Shown one piece after another: positions 48,401-60,040 of a stretch of 64,000 nt of DNA (within the stretch, counting starts at the first letter, position 1; every line of letters starts with the position of its first letter). A program made the translations under genes and the position numbers. This DNA is from Cucumis sativus (Eukaryota > Streptophyta > Magnoliopsida > Cucurbitales > Cucurbitaceae). Under the pieces are notes generated by a model. It was not told the origin of the DNA and ran no database searches. It saw only the letters and a list, made by a program, of their open reading frames with translations. The stretch spans positions 682,001 to 746,000 of the forward strand of contig NC_026657.2 of the NCBI RefSeq assembly GCF_000004075.3. Direction: 5' to 3'.

Positions 48401-50843
48401 GAAAAGAAAATGCAATTGGAAGTAACATCACTTTGTCCGAGAAGTAACATCCTGGAGGTGACATACGTAAATGGAGAAAGATGGTCATCGACTCATCAGT
48501 CAAGGTTTGGGATGAACTTCAAAAATTACCTAAATTGTTCTCCCGGTGCAGGAAGAAACTGTGTAAAAAATTTCTAGGAGGTAGGAGACATAGTGAAAGA
48601 ATTCCATGGCCAATTCAAGTAGTTGGTCGCACCATTCAAAGGAGAATTGGAGTTTATTTCAAAGAGCCAGTTTGTTGATGGGCATAAATAGCAGATTTAA
48701 GTTGAACCGCATATATTTCATCCTACCAGGCTTACAGGTGCAAGTTGATTTTTTCCCCCATCAAGGGGAAATGAAGGTCAAATCAAATCAGGTCAACTAT
48801 CCTAAATAATATGTTATTTAAGTGGGGTGTGGGGATGATCTGATAGGAAGTCTAAAAGGATGATAAAAACTACCTAGGGGTGGATTTTGGAATTTCAAAT
48901 CACTGAACTGGGAGTCTGGGATACAAATCGCTCCTATTTGTTTCCCTTTCAATGCTGGTCAAATGCAAACTAGTCATGCAATCCACTTTCATCAATTAAT
49001 GTAAACAACAAAGATGTAAACTACTATCCTAATGATCAAATTCATTTCTTAATAAAAACAAATAATAATAAGCATAACCAGCTTTTACACCATCAATTTG
49101 AGAATAAATATCAGAGAAACTCCACCCTGAACCAAGAACTTGGAATTGTGGAAACATGTCACTATATATAATACGGAAATGTTAGTACGAACCTTCTCAC
49201 ATGCGATAAAAGAGCCAGATTGACGCCGGCAATCCTCTTTTGTCAAGGATGAGCAGTATTCCTTCAGTTGTGAACCACCTTTAGTTTTAAACTGGAGCAA
49301 AAGTTAAGAGTTTGTGAAGATTTAATAGAAGGAAACTCCTCAAATGTGTTTAACAAGCATCTTATCTGTGCTTAAAACCGAGTACTTCTACCACAAAAGC
49401 TCAGAAACATTCCTAATGAAAAAACACGACAGAAACATGACAAAATTTGAATCTATGTCAAAGAAATGAAGTGATTCACCTAGATTTAGGTCAGGCTATT
49501 CAAGCAACCTACATGAACCACCGACTTCTCTAACTTAAAGAGTAGAAACATTAGCAAAATACAAATGGAGCCAAGATTTGCATCATACTTTTAAAGCAAC
49601 CTATATAGTATACCTTTGCAGCGACAGCAGTTTCCCTGGCAGTTGGCCGGTGAATGAGGTCCAAAAGCTCCTCACCAGTCTTAGACTTTTGCAATTCTCT
49701 GAAAGACTTCTTGCTCAACAAGGCCTCGAGATCCTTCATGTCATCCTCTTCAGTTCTAGGCTTCTGCGGCATTGAATTGGGGCCAGCCATGGGCACATTT
49801 GGCCCCATCAATGGCCTGTGCAATGGTGGAAGTCCCATCCCTCTAGGCATCCCCATCATCCCCATCATCCTAGGCGCACCCCTTCCCCCTGCCATTGCAC
49901 CGGCAGGTCCACTTCCCGGAAACATGGGTGTCAGTCCCTGTATATTGGGGTCTCCAGGCCCCATCCACATCTCCGGTATCGGCCTCGGCATTGGCCCTCC
50001 CATCCCAAACACTCCGCCATTAACATCCACACCACCACCACTCACCACTTGCTGATTCTGGTTGTGGCTCGAGTTACCCTCTCCCAAACTCGATTCCTGC
50101 AACTGAAAATTTGCACTTTCAGGCAGTTCCTTCATAAGCCGAGTTCGATCAATCCCTAATACCATCACTCTCGACTTCCCACTCACCACAAACTCCTCCA
50201 ACTCAACCCCACCACTATCCTCCGCCATCGACCTCAAAGCCATTTCCACCGCCAGTATCGCACCGGAATCGCCCCCTACTTCCCGCAATGCCGCCTTCTC
50301 CGCCGCTGTAGCCTTCTGATCATTCTCCAATTTCCTCAACACCGTCGATGAATCAATCGTTGTAAAAGGCACCCGTTCAAGCAAACAAACCGCCACCATC
50401 GACCGTACAACCGACAAAGGGCTTCCACTATCATCCATCGAAAACTTCCCCCCGTCCGGCTGGCGAGCTCGCTTACGATCGGAATTGGATTCCGTATACG
50501 CCTTCGCATTTTGATTCTTCTGAATCGTGGGTTTTGCTTCTCCTGACGGAAGAAGATTAGGGCGGGATTTGTGGGGCAGAGAGTTAGTAGTCAATAGAGG
50601 ATATTTAGAGGGTTTGTTCTTGAGTTCAGGGAGAACGGGAGTAGGAGTAAAAGGACGGCCATTGAAGGAGGAAACAACCTGGAGAGAAAGGTCGAGAGAA
50701 GAGACGATATCAGGAACAAGAGATTCAAGAGAAGAAAGAAGCTCCAACTGGCTTGAATGCTGGGCAAGAATGCGAGCTTCGAGTTCTTGACGCTTATCTT
50801 TGATGCTCGCTATGATTTCTTCAGTGGTTTCTTGAGTTTCCAT
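45404..50843 (-). CDS. MTA: mRNA adenosine N6-methyltransferase MTA (METTL3 orthologue), 7 exons, 783 aa
   Basis: Catalytic subunit of the nuclear m6A writer, acting with MTB and FIP37-type partners on mRNA. Exons (5' to 3'): 49614-50843, 49193-49291, 47472-47555, 46924-47279, 46539-46755, 46229-46308, 45404-45689; all phases join. The N-terminal helix region has the motif [13 protein letters not shown]; a basic NLS-like DRKRARQ lies at 122-128. Residues 268-362 are Gly/Met/Pro-rich low complexity. A CCCH-type zinc-finger region spans exons 2-4 ([29 protein letters not shown]). The MT-A70 domain has the catalytic DPPW at 542-545, [16 protein letters not shown], and [19 protein letters not shown]. 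The tail ends [12 protein letters not shown]. It is about 100 residues longer than Arabidopsis MTA (685 aa), mostly in the N-terminal half. The first ATG matches the family start. Confidence 0.96.
47880..48130. repeat. Dispersed-repeat remnants in MTA intron 2
   Basis: Two segments resemble a common dicot repeat. One is GATTTAACAAGATATTGTAG followed by AAGGACCTGGGTTCAATCTC (near 47912-47952). The other is CCTATTAGCTGAAGC then TTTGGGTTGATGGGTGATGT (near 48069-48106). In the usual family these sit beside a TGGTATCAGAGC primer-binding-like motif, seen here only in decayed form. The intron is 1.64 kb, much longer than the others in the gene. Confidence 0.4.
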
Positions 50844-52056
50844 TGTTCCTCAGCTCCGAACTCGAATGGACGACCAATTTCCAAACCCGAAGGAGAAGAA
50901 AATATGGTATGAAATTCGGGTCTTCCCGGCGGGGGAGACGGAGGCCAAAAATTAAAATATATTACTTATTTGAAAATATATATTATATATAAATTTGATG
51001 AAATAAATAATTTCTTCCCAAAAAAAATATTCAGCTTAATTAAGTTTTATTTAGCTAATCCTCAAAAATAACAAATTTGACAAAATAATAAACACTCCTA
51101 TGCTTCTTACAATGTATTAATATGCAATGATAGAAATATACTTGTTTTTTAATAGAATCCTAAATTTTGTTAGGATTAATAAATATTTTAATTTATTTTA
51201 CTATTTTTAAAAATATTTTAATTTTCTTTTATTCTAGATTTCAAAATGTTACAATTTCACTTCATTTTTTTTAACTTCATCTCTGGCTTTTTAGTTTACA
51301 TTTTAAACCCTTGTTTATAGTTGAATGAACTTTTAAAAAAATAACTTATATTTAATTAGATCGTTCAATCAATGTATTCAAGATGACTTAAACTTTCATA
51401 TAATGATTCAAATCTTAAATGAGGCCAACAAAAACAAACTTTGAGTTTTAACCAGGTTTGTGCTAACTCAATCTAATGACAAAGTTGAGTGTTTACTTTA
51501 AGCAAGTTTTTTTTTTTTCCTCGTCATTTGGTGGAAGCATCATAAGAGCTCCGATTGTTAACTCATATTTGTTGATTAATTTTATTAGTGTTTTTGCCTT
51601 CAATGATTCTATTTTTCTGTGGAGGGATGAAAATTTAATATTTGAATCCATAGTATGCAGTAGAGATATCAAATAAGAGAAAAACATGAGAAATCTAATT
51701 TTAGTTGTAGCATTGTATAAACAAGTTAGCATTGACAAACAAAACTATATAGCCAAAAAGAAGGCTCACCAAATCTCAATACAATGGGAATGAATGTTCC
51801 CTTTTCTATACATAAGAACATACTTAGAAACTCTAGTTGCTCATTCCCATCCTAACTCTACTTGAATAATTATTAGAACCAAAAGGATCAATTTTGACCT
51901 TTGAAAATGCTACCTACTCTTCATCTATGCACATTCACTTTCTACTATACCATGCCACTAACAACTCAAATATTCTTGTTAGATCGAATTCCTCCTCGAT
52001 TCGAGAAGCTTTTTTTTTTGTTCGTTTTTTCTTTTCGATCCATTTCTATTACTATA
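50844..52056. other. MTA upstream region and bHLH 3' flank
   Basis: Intergenic between two minus-strand genes. The MTA leader is about 50-100 nt and GC-richer than its flanks (50844-50950). A half copy of the MITE-like repeat (AATTTATTTTACTATTTTTA) lies at about 51189-51210. No coding feature. Confidence 0.55.
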
Positions 52057-55000
52057 CTAATTAGCTACTGCTTCTGTTCCACCGATGTTTGTTTGTTGTA
52101 GAAGCTCCATGAGGGACAAAAACACATTTATCCTTGTAATGCTTTGGTTAGCCTGCAAAACAAAGTGAATTCAACACTAATTAGAACGTGTACTTCAACA
52201 GTTTGTAAATAGAAAACTAGAACTCAAATTCATTCTCCATGATCTCTTACATTTACTTTCACCTCTACGACAAATTGCCCCCATATCTTGTCTTCTCGAA
52301 TTTCCATCACGCCTTTTAAAATCGTCAATCCATAACTACGAATCATATCGGCTATCTCGAGAAAGAAACCTCTTTCCTCACATAGCATCTAAACAAAGAG
52401 CAATATAACCATATCAGAAAGAGGTTTCCACAATTGAGAAAAAAAAACTAGTTTTTGAGAAGACTTGATCGTTTATACCTCAACAAGCATTTGACCAGGT
52501 GAACTAAGGTCTTCGACTATAACTGGACAAACAGTTGGTGTTGCTCCCACTTTAAACGCCCATGTAACTCCACCACTGCCTCTCTCCGTGATACATTTGT
52601 CATTTACAGCTACTCCATCTCGTTGGTCAATTAACTGTAATTTGGGTTCAACACAAAAATGTTACTTTTATTAGTCAACTGTTAGAAGTAAAACTGAAAG
52701 AAGAAAAAAAATGAGGAAAGTGAACCAAATATTCACCTTTGGTTTGTTAGTTTCTTTAAGCTTGTCTGCGTATTTTGTAACACTTTGCAAGAAAAGCATG
52801 TATTTGATAGTCCGATCCAACAACGAATCAATGCTACACTGTCTCATCAATCAAAATTATGCATGTCAGATGCTGCATTTGAACAATGCTCGATATGAGA
52901 GCAACATAAAAAGATTGTAACATGAACTAGATTTTGTACCTTTGCACCACTAGGGATAATTTCTCTCAACTCTTTGATACGATCTTGGATTTGTTGTCGA
53001 TCCTTCGGTCTTGGACGATTACTCTCTCCAGGTTTCGCCCTCTTCTTACAAATCTTAGCAGGCTCCTCACTCTTATGAGATAGTTCTAAAATGGAGCCTC
53101 CAATATTAGTGCTATAGCTGTCATCAATCCATGAACTTACCTGTGACTTTGGTACAGCTTCTTTCTTACATGGGAAACGACCAACCGTGCATGAAGGTTG
53201 TGTCAGATTCATGCTGGTGCAAGGGTCGAGTAATTGGATCGGATTACTGTCGAAAGACAGTCTTTCCATCTTTGACCTTCTTGAGCCAATTGAGTGATGA
53301 TTCTCAACACTTGATTTGGTTGCAGAGCTAGTGTTGCTTAGACCATCCAAAAGCTCTTCAATTCCCAACTCCCAAAATAATCTCTTGCGAGGAAGATCAG
53401 TTGAGCCTGTGGCTAACTTTGATGTGCATGTAGACATACTGTTGCACCCACCCGAGTAACTGCCATGAGTATCTGTTATCATGCTATCCCAAGTTTTGCC
53501 CACTGGACATCCTGTGCCTAACCCCAAACTATCAAACAGTTTATCTTTTGCATTCTGCATTATGATTGTGTTATCTTGTTCGCTGGATTTTGATGTATTA
53601 GTTATCAAACTTTGAGCGGAAACAACAGAAACTTTGCTCGAATCATCTACAAACTTATTAACTTCAACCAGATTAGACGACGATGTTGAAACTCCTGTGA
53701 CATGTAGAAGGTTATGGCTCAATGTCGCCGTTGCTCCATTTGTTCCGTTCTCTGGTGAAGAATCAAACCACTGAAATAGATCATCAACGAACGAGATGTC
53801 CGGGAGATCCATCGTAAAATCCTCAGAAAGATGCTTGTCGCAGAAGTCGGGTAGGCTATTTATGCTATCCGTAAGTTCACCTTCATTCATGGAAAATAGT
53901 TGAGCCGACTGCTGATCATTATCCATATGGAGAGAACCTGTTCCACTTGAGACTGATGCAAATGTCGAGCTACCGTTTCCAAATTCCACTGTGTTCCTAC
54001 AGAAGTCAAGCACATTAGCGTCTGAATAACTTGGATATTGAGCATCTTGTTCTCTAATATCGGATGCTGGCAATAGCTCGGATGAAGTTAACACGGAATT
54101 CTCACAACTACTTTTACTGAAGTAGGAAGAAGTATCAAAGGCTGGCTGTTTATCAAATGAAGCATAAGATTTTCTTGTGAAGTCTGTGTGGCTGTTATTA
54201 TGCATTGCACTGAGACTCCAATCATCAGAATTTGCAGGCAAGACGATGGACGTGAATAGGTCATTATAGTGAGCAATATCGGTGCTCGAAGCCATGCAAG
54301 TAGTTTTCTCTAGTGTAAGTCCACCACCATTTATCACTTCACACAATGACCTCTTTGCATTTGCCAAAATCTCCAGACTTTCCCAGATCTGCAGCAAAAA
54401 CAACAAACCATTCAATTCCGGCCTAGCTAGAAAATTCAACAAAGTTAGAGCATCAACAACTTCCAGTATGATTATATATAACCTTATGTGTAGAGCCAAG
54501 CTGTATCACTCCATGCGGATGAACGGGAATCACTGCAACAGTCTGCAACCGATACGATCACATCAGCCAAAAATGTAATATTTATTAAAACAGAAACATA
54601 AAGCAAGCATGTTACCAAAATAATGTTGTTTTTGTAATGCTGAAGGAAACTAACAGCCATACCTTTACCCCATAGGAAAATTGTTGTTGTAACTCCAAAT
54701 TATCCTGGAAAAATAGATAGGAAGAGATATCCAATTAATGGTGTATAAAGTTGCAGAAAATCTTCTTTTCCCAATTAATATTCTAGATTTGGAGATATTT
54801 TTGTATTCAAGTCACAATAAATACTGAAAGGCAATAATGAAGAGTTGAAAACAGAATCATAAGGAGATCGGGAGGTAATTAATGAAAAAGAATAACAGAG
54901 AGTAATGGAAAGAACAAACAAGTACCTGAAACATAGAGGAATTCCATTCTCCATTGGAAGCATCTGAGAAAATCCACTGGTGCTTTCCAGTGAAAGCAGC

Positions 55001-56329
55001 TGTGCCAATGACACTGACAAAAGCAGCCAAATAAGAATGAAAAATACAGGAATTTTCAACCTTTTGCTTCAACACAAAACATAATATTGAAAATTAACAA
55101 AACAAATGAAACACACACGTATATAAAACAAGATTAGGCAGCTTAGTTTACCCTTCACCAAGCATGTGAACTTGTTGAAGCATATTTGCAGCCACCAGCA
55201 CCACTTGTTCTTCATACCAAATATCTTCCAAAGTCAACAACCTACATGCATATGCACCAACAACACAGCCTATGGTAAGCATTGTGCTGTAACATCACCA
55301 CTAGACCCAAAAACGAATCTTAGTTGATAATTTACGGTATATTTGACTTTTTTTACGCATATTCTTCATATTCTCTCTCATTATTGAGCTTGAAAATTAG
55401 CACATAACCAAAAAACGACTATTGATATTAATTAGAAATGAAGTAACATCACAAAAGTTCGAACAGAAGACCTAAAGTCAAGGTCAATAAAAACTCATTA
55501 CAATCTACTTGTATTGCATAATGCATAACAAATGTTAAGCTTTGAAGGTAAAAACTTAGGTCTCATTTGGTTTTTTGGTTTTTAGTTTTCGAAAATGAAG
55601 TCTATGAACACTTCTAATTATTTTTCATTATTTTCAAAAACCTAATCAAGTTCTAAAAAAATTAAAAAAATAGGTTTTAAAATCTTGTTTTTGTTTTTTA
55701 ATTTGGGTAATAATTGAACTCTTTTACTTAACAAAATGAAAATTATAGTAAAAACTTGGAACACCGTATTTTTCATCTTTTTCAATAGAATATTTGAATT
55801 CTAAGCTGAATTTGAAAGACAAAACAAGTTTTTCAAAAACTTTTTTCCTATTTCTTTTTAAAAAAATGGCTTGGATTTTGAAAAGATTTGTAAAAGTAAA
55901 TTAAAAAAAATAATAAAGAAACCCAAGTGGAAAGTACAGTTTATAAACTTAATTTTCAAAACAAAAAAAAACAGAAAGAACAAAAACAAACAAACAAATA
56001 GTTGCCAAAAGACATTATAATTAGTTTGAACACAAGACATCCTACTCGTACACATCACAAACTATTCCCAAACCCAAAAGCTTAGCTTAAGCTGATAAGT
56101 TACATAAATTATATTGAATCAACCATTAGTATTTTCTTAACTAAAAACACCACAAAGTAAAAACCAAAAGAATAAAAGCAAATCTCCAAGAGAAAAAGAA
56201 CAGAGAGTTATGAAATGGTATAGAAGCTTACATGGAGTTTCTTCGATCAAAGCTCCAAAAAACACCATAGGACCAGTGATTACTACAGCAAATGCGATTA
56301 AGAACAGAACCCAACTCTGTTTTAGCCAT
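52057..56329 (-). CDS. LONESOME HIGHWAY-like bHLH transcription factor, 10 exons, 768 aa
   Basis: Nuclear bHLH of the LHW/LHL group, which dimerises with TMO5-type bHLHs in vascular development. Exons: 56232-56329, 55152-55241, 54926-55013, 54663-54704, 54483-54542, 52940-54388, 52737-52838, 52479-52634, 52263-52388, 52057-52152. The N-terminal bHLH-MYC_N/GAF-like domain has NHWSYGVFW, GTAAFTGKHQWIFSD and VAVIPVHPHGVIQLGS. Exon 6 (127-609) is Ser-rich with the group motif DLPDISFVDDLFQWFDSS. The bHLH (about 584-643, RPRPKDRQQIQDRIKELREI, then CSIDSLLDRTIKYMLFLQSV) lacks the His/Glu/Arg E-box set, as in LHW. An ACT-like C-terminal domain follows (RGFFLEIADMIRSYGLTILK). Exon 3's acceptor was placed at TTTTGTCAG because it restores GEGVIGTAAFTG; an upstream acceptor would insert about 20 residues. 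Best match from memory: bHLH157. Confidence 0.9.
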
Positions 56330-56397
56330 TGGATTATTTTGAAAAACAAAAGACCAAAGAATGAATCCAGATTCAGTAAAGTGAAGAATAAGATGAT

Positions 56398-56427
56398 TTA
56401 GATTGAGACCCACCAACAAGAACTCAT
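56398..56427 (-). promoter_or_regulatory. Nine-codon upstream ORF in the bHLH leader
   Basis: A minus-strand ATG at 56427-56425 opens a frame of nine codons (MSSCWWVSI) closed by TAA at 56400-56398, about 70 nt before the main ATG and out of frame with it. Short uORFs repress translation in several plant bHLH mRNAs. Whether this one lies in the mature leader is unproven. Confidence 0.4.
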
Positions 56428-56795
56428 ATCCAAACACAAACTTGTTTGTTTCAACAAGAAACAGAAGAATAATGGGGGAGGATAAGTTGAGGAAGAAGAA
56501 AAGAGAAAAGGGAAATGGAAGGATTAAATGGGGAGAGGGGGGAGTTTTATAATATGAAGATAGAACAAGAAACAAAAAAACAAAAAACGAAAATGGGTTT
56601 TTAGGAATTAGAGTGATTTTTGTTAGTGAGTGATGAAAGGACAAAAAGAGAGAATGAAAAATGGAGGAGCAAAGGAAACACACAGATCTTTCGCATTTGA
56701 TATGTTCGCCTAAATTTGTCTTCAAATACTCCCCCACTTTTTTCTCGCTCTTTTTCTCTTTTACCGGCTACACCCGGTGCCGGTCTCATCAACTT

Positions 56796-56815
56796 TTTCA
56801 TATATATATAATATT
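56796..56815 (-). promoter_or_regulatory. Putative TATA region of the bHLH gene
   Basis: Minus-strand ATTATATATATATGAAAAAG, about 475 bp upstream of the main ATG, followed by a CT-rich stretch (TTCTCTTTTTCTCGCTC) typical of plant leaders. Could equally be a simple TA run. Confidence 0.35.
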
Positions 56816-59445
56816 ATCTATTTAAACTATCTTTTTTTTTTTTAATGATATGAATTTGAGCCATTTGAAAAATATTAGGGAAGATTTATATAAAATAATT
56901 TCTAAATTGAAGAAATTAAGTGTAATTTTTTCTATGTTAAAAGAAAAAGACTCTTTATAATTGTGTTAGTTATTAAGCGTTTGTTTAGTAATTCATTTTT
57001 TATTTTGGAAAATAGACGTATATTGAGAGCTAATTTATTTTCTTTTTATCTTTTAAAATAATAAACTTGTTTTCTAAATTATAAAGAAAAATTGAAAATG
57101 GAAAAAAGAGAAGCTTTGAAAAAGTACATTTTGTTTTTGAAAAATATAAAACAAAATTAGCTTTTAATAAACAAAAATTAAAATGGTTATTGAATAATTA
57201 CTTTTAAATTTAATTAAGAATATAAATCTTATACTAAGTTGTAAATCATTCCAAGAAATCGAGAGAGAAAAACTTAAATAATAAAAAATGGTTATTAATT
57301 AGATGAGAATTATGTTTATTTGGTATATAGTAAATTCCTAAACTCTTATTTAATTTTATGTGTAATAAAATTTTATTTAACAACTGGTTTTTCCTAATAG
57401 AATCCTATGTTTTTTTGTTTTTTAATTAATAGATCTGTGGATTTAAAAAAAATCATAATTTAAAGATTAGATTGTGTAATTAAAAAAAAAAGAGAGAGAA
57501 AAAATAAATACTCTTTTAAGACAAAATTTGGACAATAGATCTCTGTTTGTTAAAAGACACTTTTGATTCAGTATTATTATTCACTTTTTCTAAACACTCA
57601 TCTAAAAATTTAAAAATATTTATATATGGAACCTTGGAAAAATAACTTTACCTTTTTTTCCAATTTTAATCCAAATATATATATATATTAGTAATTGATA
57701 AATTTTAATGAGAAGGTTTAATTTTTTAAGTTATTTTATTAGTCAAACTTATTTTTGTAAAATTCTTATAATAAGTTTATAAATAATTTTACATGAATCG
57801 AACCAGATTAACACTTAATCAACGTTAAAGTAAAATTTGAATTTAAATCAATAAAAATGGATGAAAAATAAAAAAAAATCTAAAAACTATTTAATAGTTA
57901 ATTTCACACTAAAAGTTATTTATTATTATTATTTTCTGACTTTATATGATTTTCAAAAAGAATGTTTTGTATGAAAAGATTGAATATTCCTATTGAAGTT
58001 TGAAGGTAAAAGTTAATAAAAAAGATTGCATTTTGATTGTTTAATAAATACATCATATATGTTTGTGATAATTTGATATAAACACAAATATATTGCATTA
58101 AAAGGGATGGAATAATTATTTATATTTTATATTTTATATTTTGAATGATGCTCAAAAAGATAAGAAATTGATTAAATTGATTGTCCCTAAATGCTATGGT
58201 TCATTATTATTATTATTTCATATTTAACCATAAAATCAAAGTTGATAGTGTTTGGGGTTGTTCACATTTATAAAAATTTAATTGAAAAATTATTACATAT
58301 AAAACATCATTATTTGTAGCATGAATCATTGCTATCCCATTTTGAATGTTCATGGTCATTGCATATTAATTGTAGATTAATAATTATACTTTACTCTTCT
58401 TTTGCATTAAATTATTGTAAATGTTAATGTATATTGAGAAAAAAATTCAAAAGGTAGCTATACCAAAATTTGATAGAAACTCGTAGACTTCAAATCCAGA
58501 TTATCGTGTTTTTGACGTTAATATTTTGCGCTAACCCATTGTTCTGAAATTTTAAAATCGTATAGCTTTTTAATTTTCTATCTATAAACAGAAAACTCAT
58601 AATTATGATGGTATATATACATTACAATGAATAATATATCTTCACTTGTCAGAAAATATTTGAAAATGTGTAAATATGATATAGGTGTCTAAAAAATAGT
58701 AAAAGGAGACCGAAAAAAAGTAAATGTTCGGAGTTGTTCAAAACTCACTAACATTTCCTAATATGTGGCGGATTTTCACTCATTTAAGTAAATTAATGGG
58801 TAAATTTTCTATAAATTTGTAAAAGTGAAGTGAGATACAAACAACTCCTTATTCAATAATATATGAGATTTGATAATCAAAAGTTTGATTTCTTTAGTCG
58901 AAAATCTATGCTTCATCTCCGTGTTCAATTTTAAAATCAAGTTATTTTAGAAAAAAATTAACCACTCAAAATAGTTATCGAGATACATTTAAATCATTTT
59001 TTAAATCAAAAGAATTTAACTAATAATATACGATTTGAAAAATGTTTTTTCTCTAATCAATTCAAGCGAAACCTAAGTCTAATATAAAAATTCAAATATA
59101 ATTAGCAAACATTTGTCGAACTCATTAAACAAAAACTCTAACACTCTCCTTTACATAAATATAATTAACATAAAAAATACTTTTAAATATAACAAAATAA
59201 ACTAAACTATTTACCACATACAACAAAAATTCAAATTTTATTAATAGTAGCATTACCAATTTCTATCTATATTTAACCTTCACAAAATCACAACTTTAGG
59301 TTAAAATAGAAAAAAATTGACAAAATATTTACATTTCATAAACAAAACTACAAAAAAACAAAATTCACTACACTTCATCTTTATACGAAGTATAAATATT
59401 TTATTATTATTCTATTTTTGACAATTTCTTTAATTTATATGAAAT

Positions 59446-59566
59446 TTTTTTAAAAAATAGCAAATTTGAAATAATATTTACAACCTATAGATATGCTATA
59501 GTAATAGATCCAAAATTTTACTATAGATTATAAATATTTTAATTTATTTTGCTATTTTTAAAAATG
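59446..59566 (+). mobile_element. MITE-like element, copy B
   Basis: Imperfect inverted ends TTTTTTTAAAAAATAGCAAA and TTTGCTATTTTTAAAAATGA enclose about 80 bp containing CCAAAATTTTACTATAG and TATTTTAATTTATTTTGCTA, the same layout as copy A at 6559-6654. No coding capacity. Confidence 0.6.
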
Positions 59567-60025
59567 ATATTTTTTATATTATTTATAATAGTTTTTCTTC
59601 TAAAAAAAGTAATATAAAGTAAATAAAAATTACATCAAACGATAAAAACATTTTTAAAAAAATTTATAACACCTATTTTTTACATAATGTAAATATTAGA
59701 GAATCAAACAAAAATGATAGGTTATCAATTTTTAAATTGGTTACATTTTATAGTTTAAAAATACAGTAAAATTGACCTATTATCATTTTTTTTCTTTTCT
59801 TTACTATTTTTGCAATGGTGCCAGTAAAATAACCAAATTTCATTGGAATACAAATAAACATTTGGGGAAGATATATTGAAGGTTGTAGTGAAGGTGGACA
59901 AAAACAAAAAGTTTAATATAAATTTATTTGGAAAAAGTAAAAGTGGACAAAAATAAAAAGTAAAAATAAATTTTGTTTTCTCAAAGAAAAGGAAAAGGAA
60001 AATGGGAGAAAGAGGAGAATATTCC

Positions 60026-60040
60026 GGGGGGGGGGGGGGG
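60026..60040 (+). repeat. G15 homopolymer
   Basis: Fifteen consecutive G within an otherwise AT-rich region; prone to length errors in sequencing. Confidence 0.9.

Noticed and set aside
49654..50159. 133- and 113-codon plus-strand ORFs
   Set aside because: Antisense shadows of MTA exon 1, kept open by its Gly/Met/Pro codons.
55014..55073. Upstream acceptors for bHLH exon 3 (after CAAAAG or TTGAAG)
   Set aside because: They would insert about 20 residues (ENSCIFHSYLAAFV) between LGEG and VIGTAAFTG, which is continuous in relatives; the TTTTGTCAG acceptor gives the family sequence.
56228..56737. In-frame N-terminal extension of the bHLH protein by about 136 residues
   Set aside because: The extension is hydrophobic and translated from CT-rich leader DNA; it resembles no LHW-family N-terminus, whereas MAKTELGSVL followed by NHWSYGVFW fits the family.
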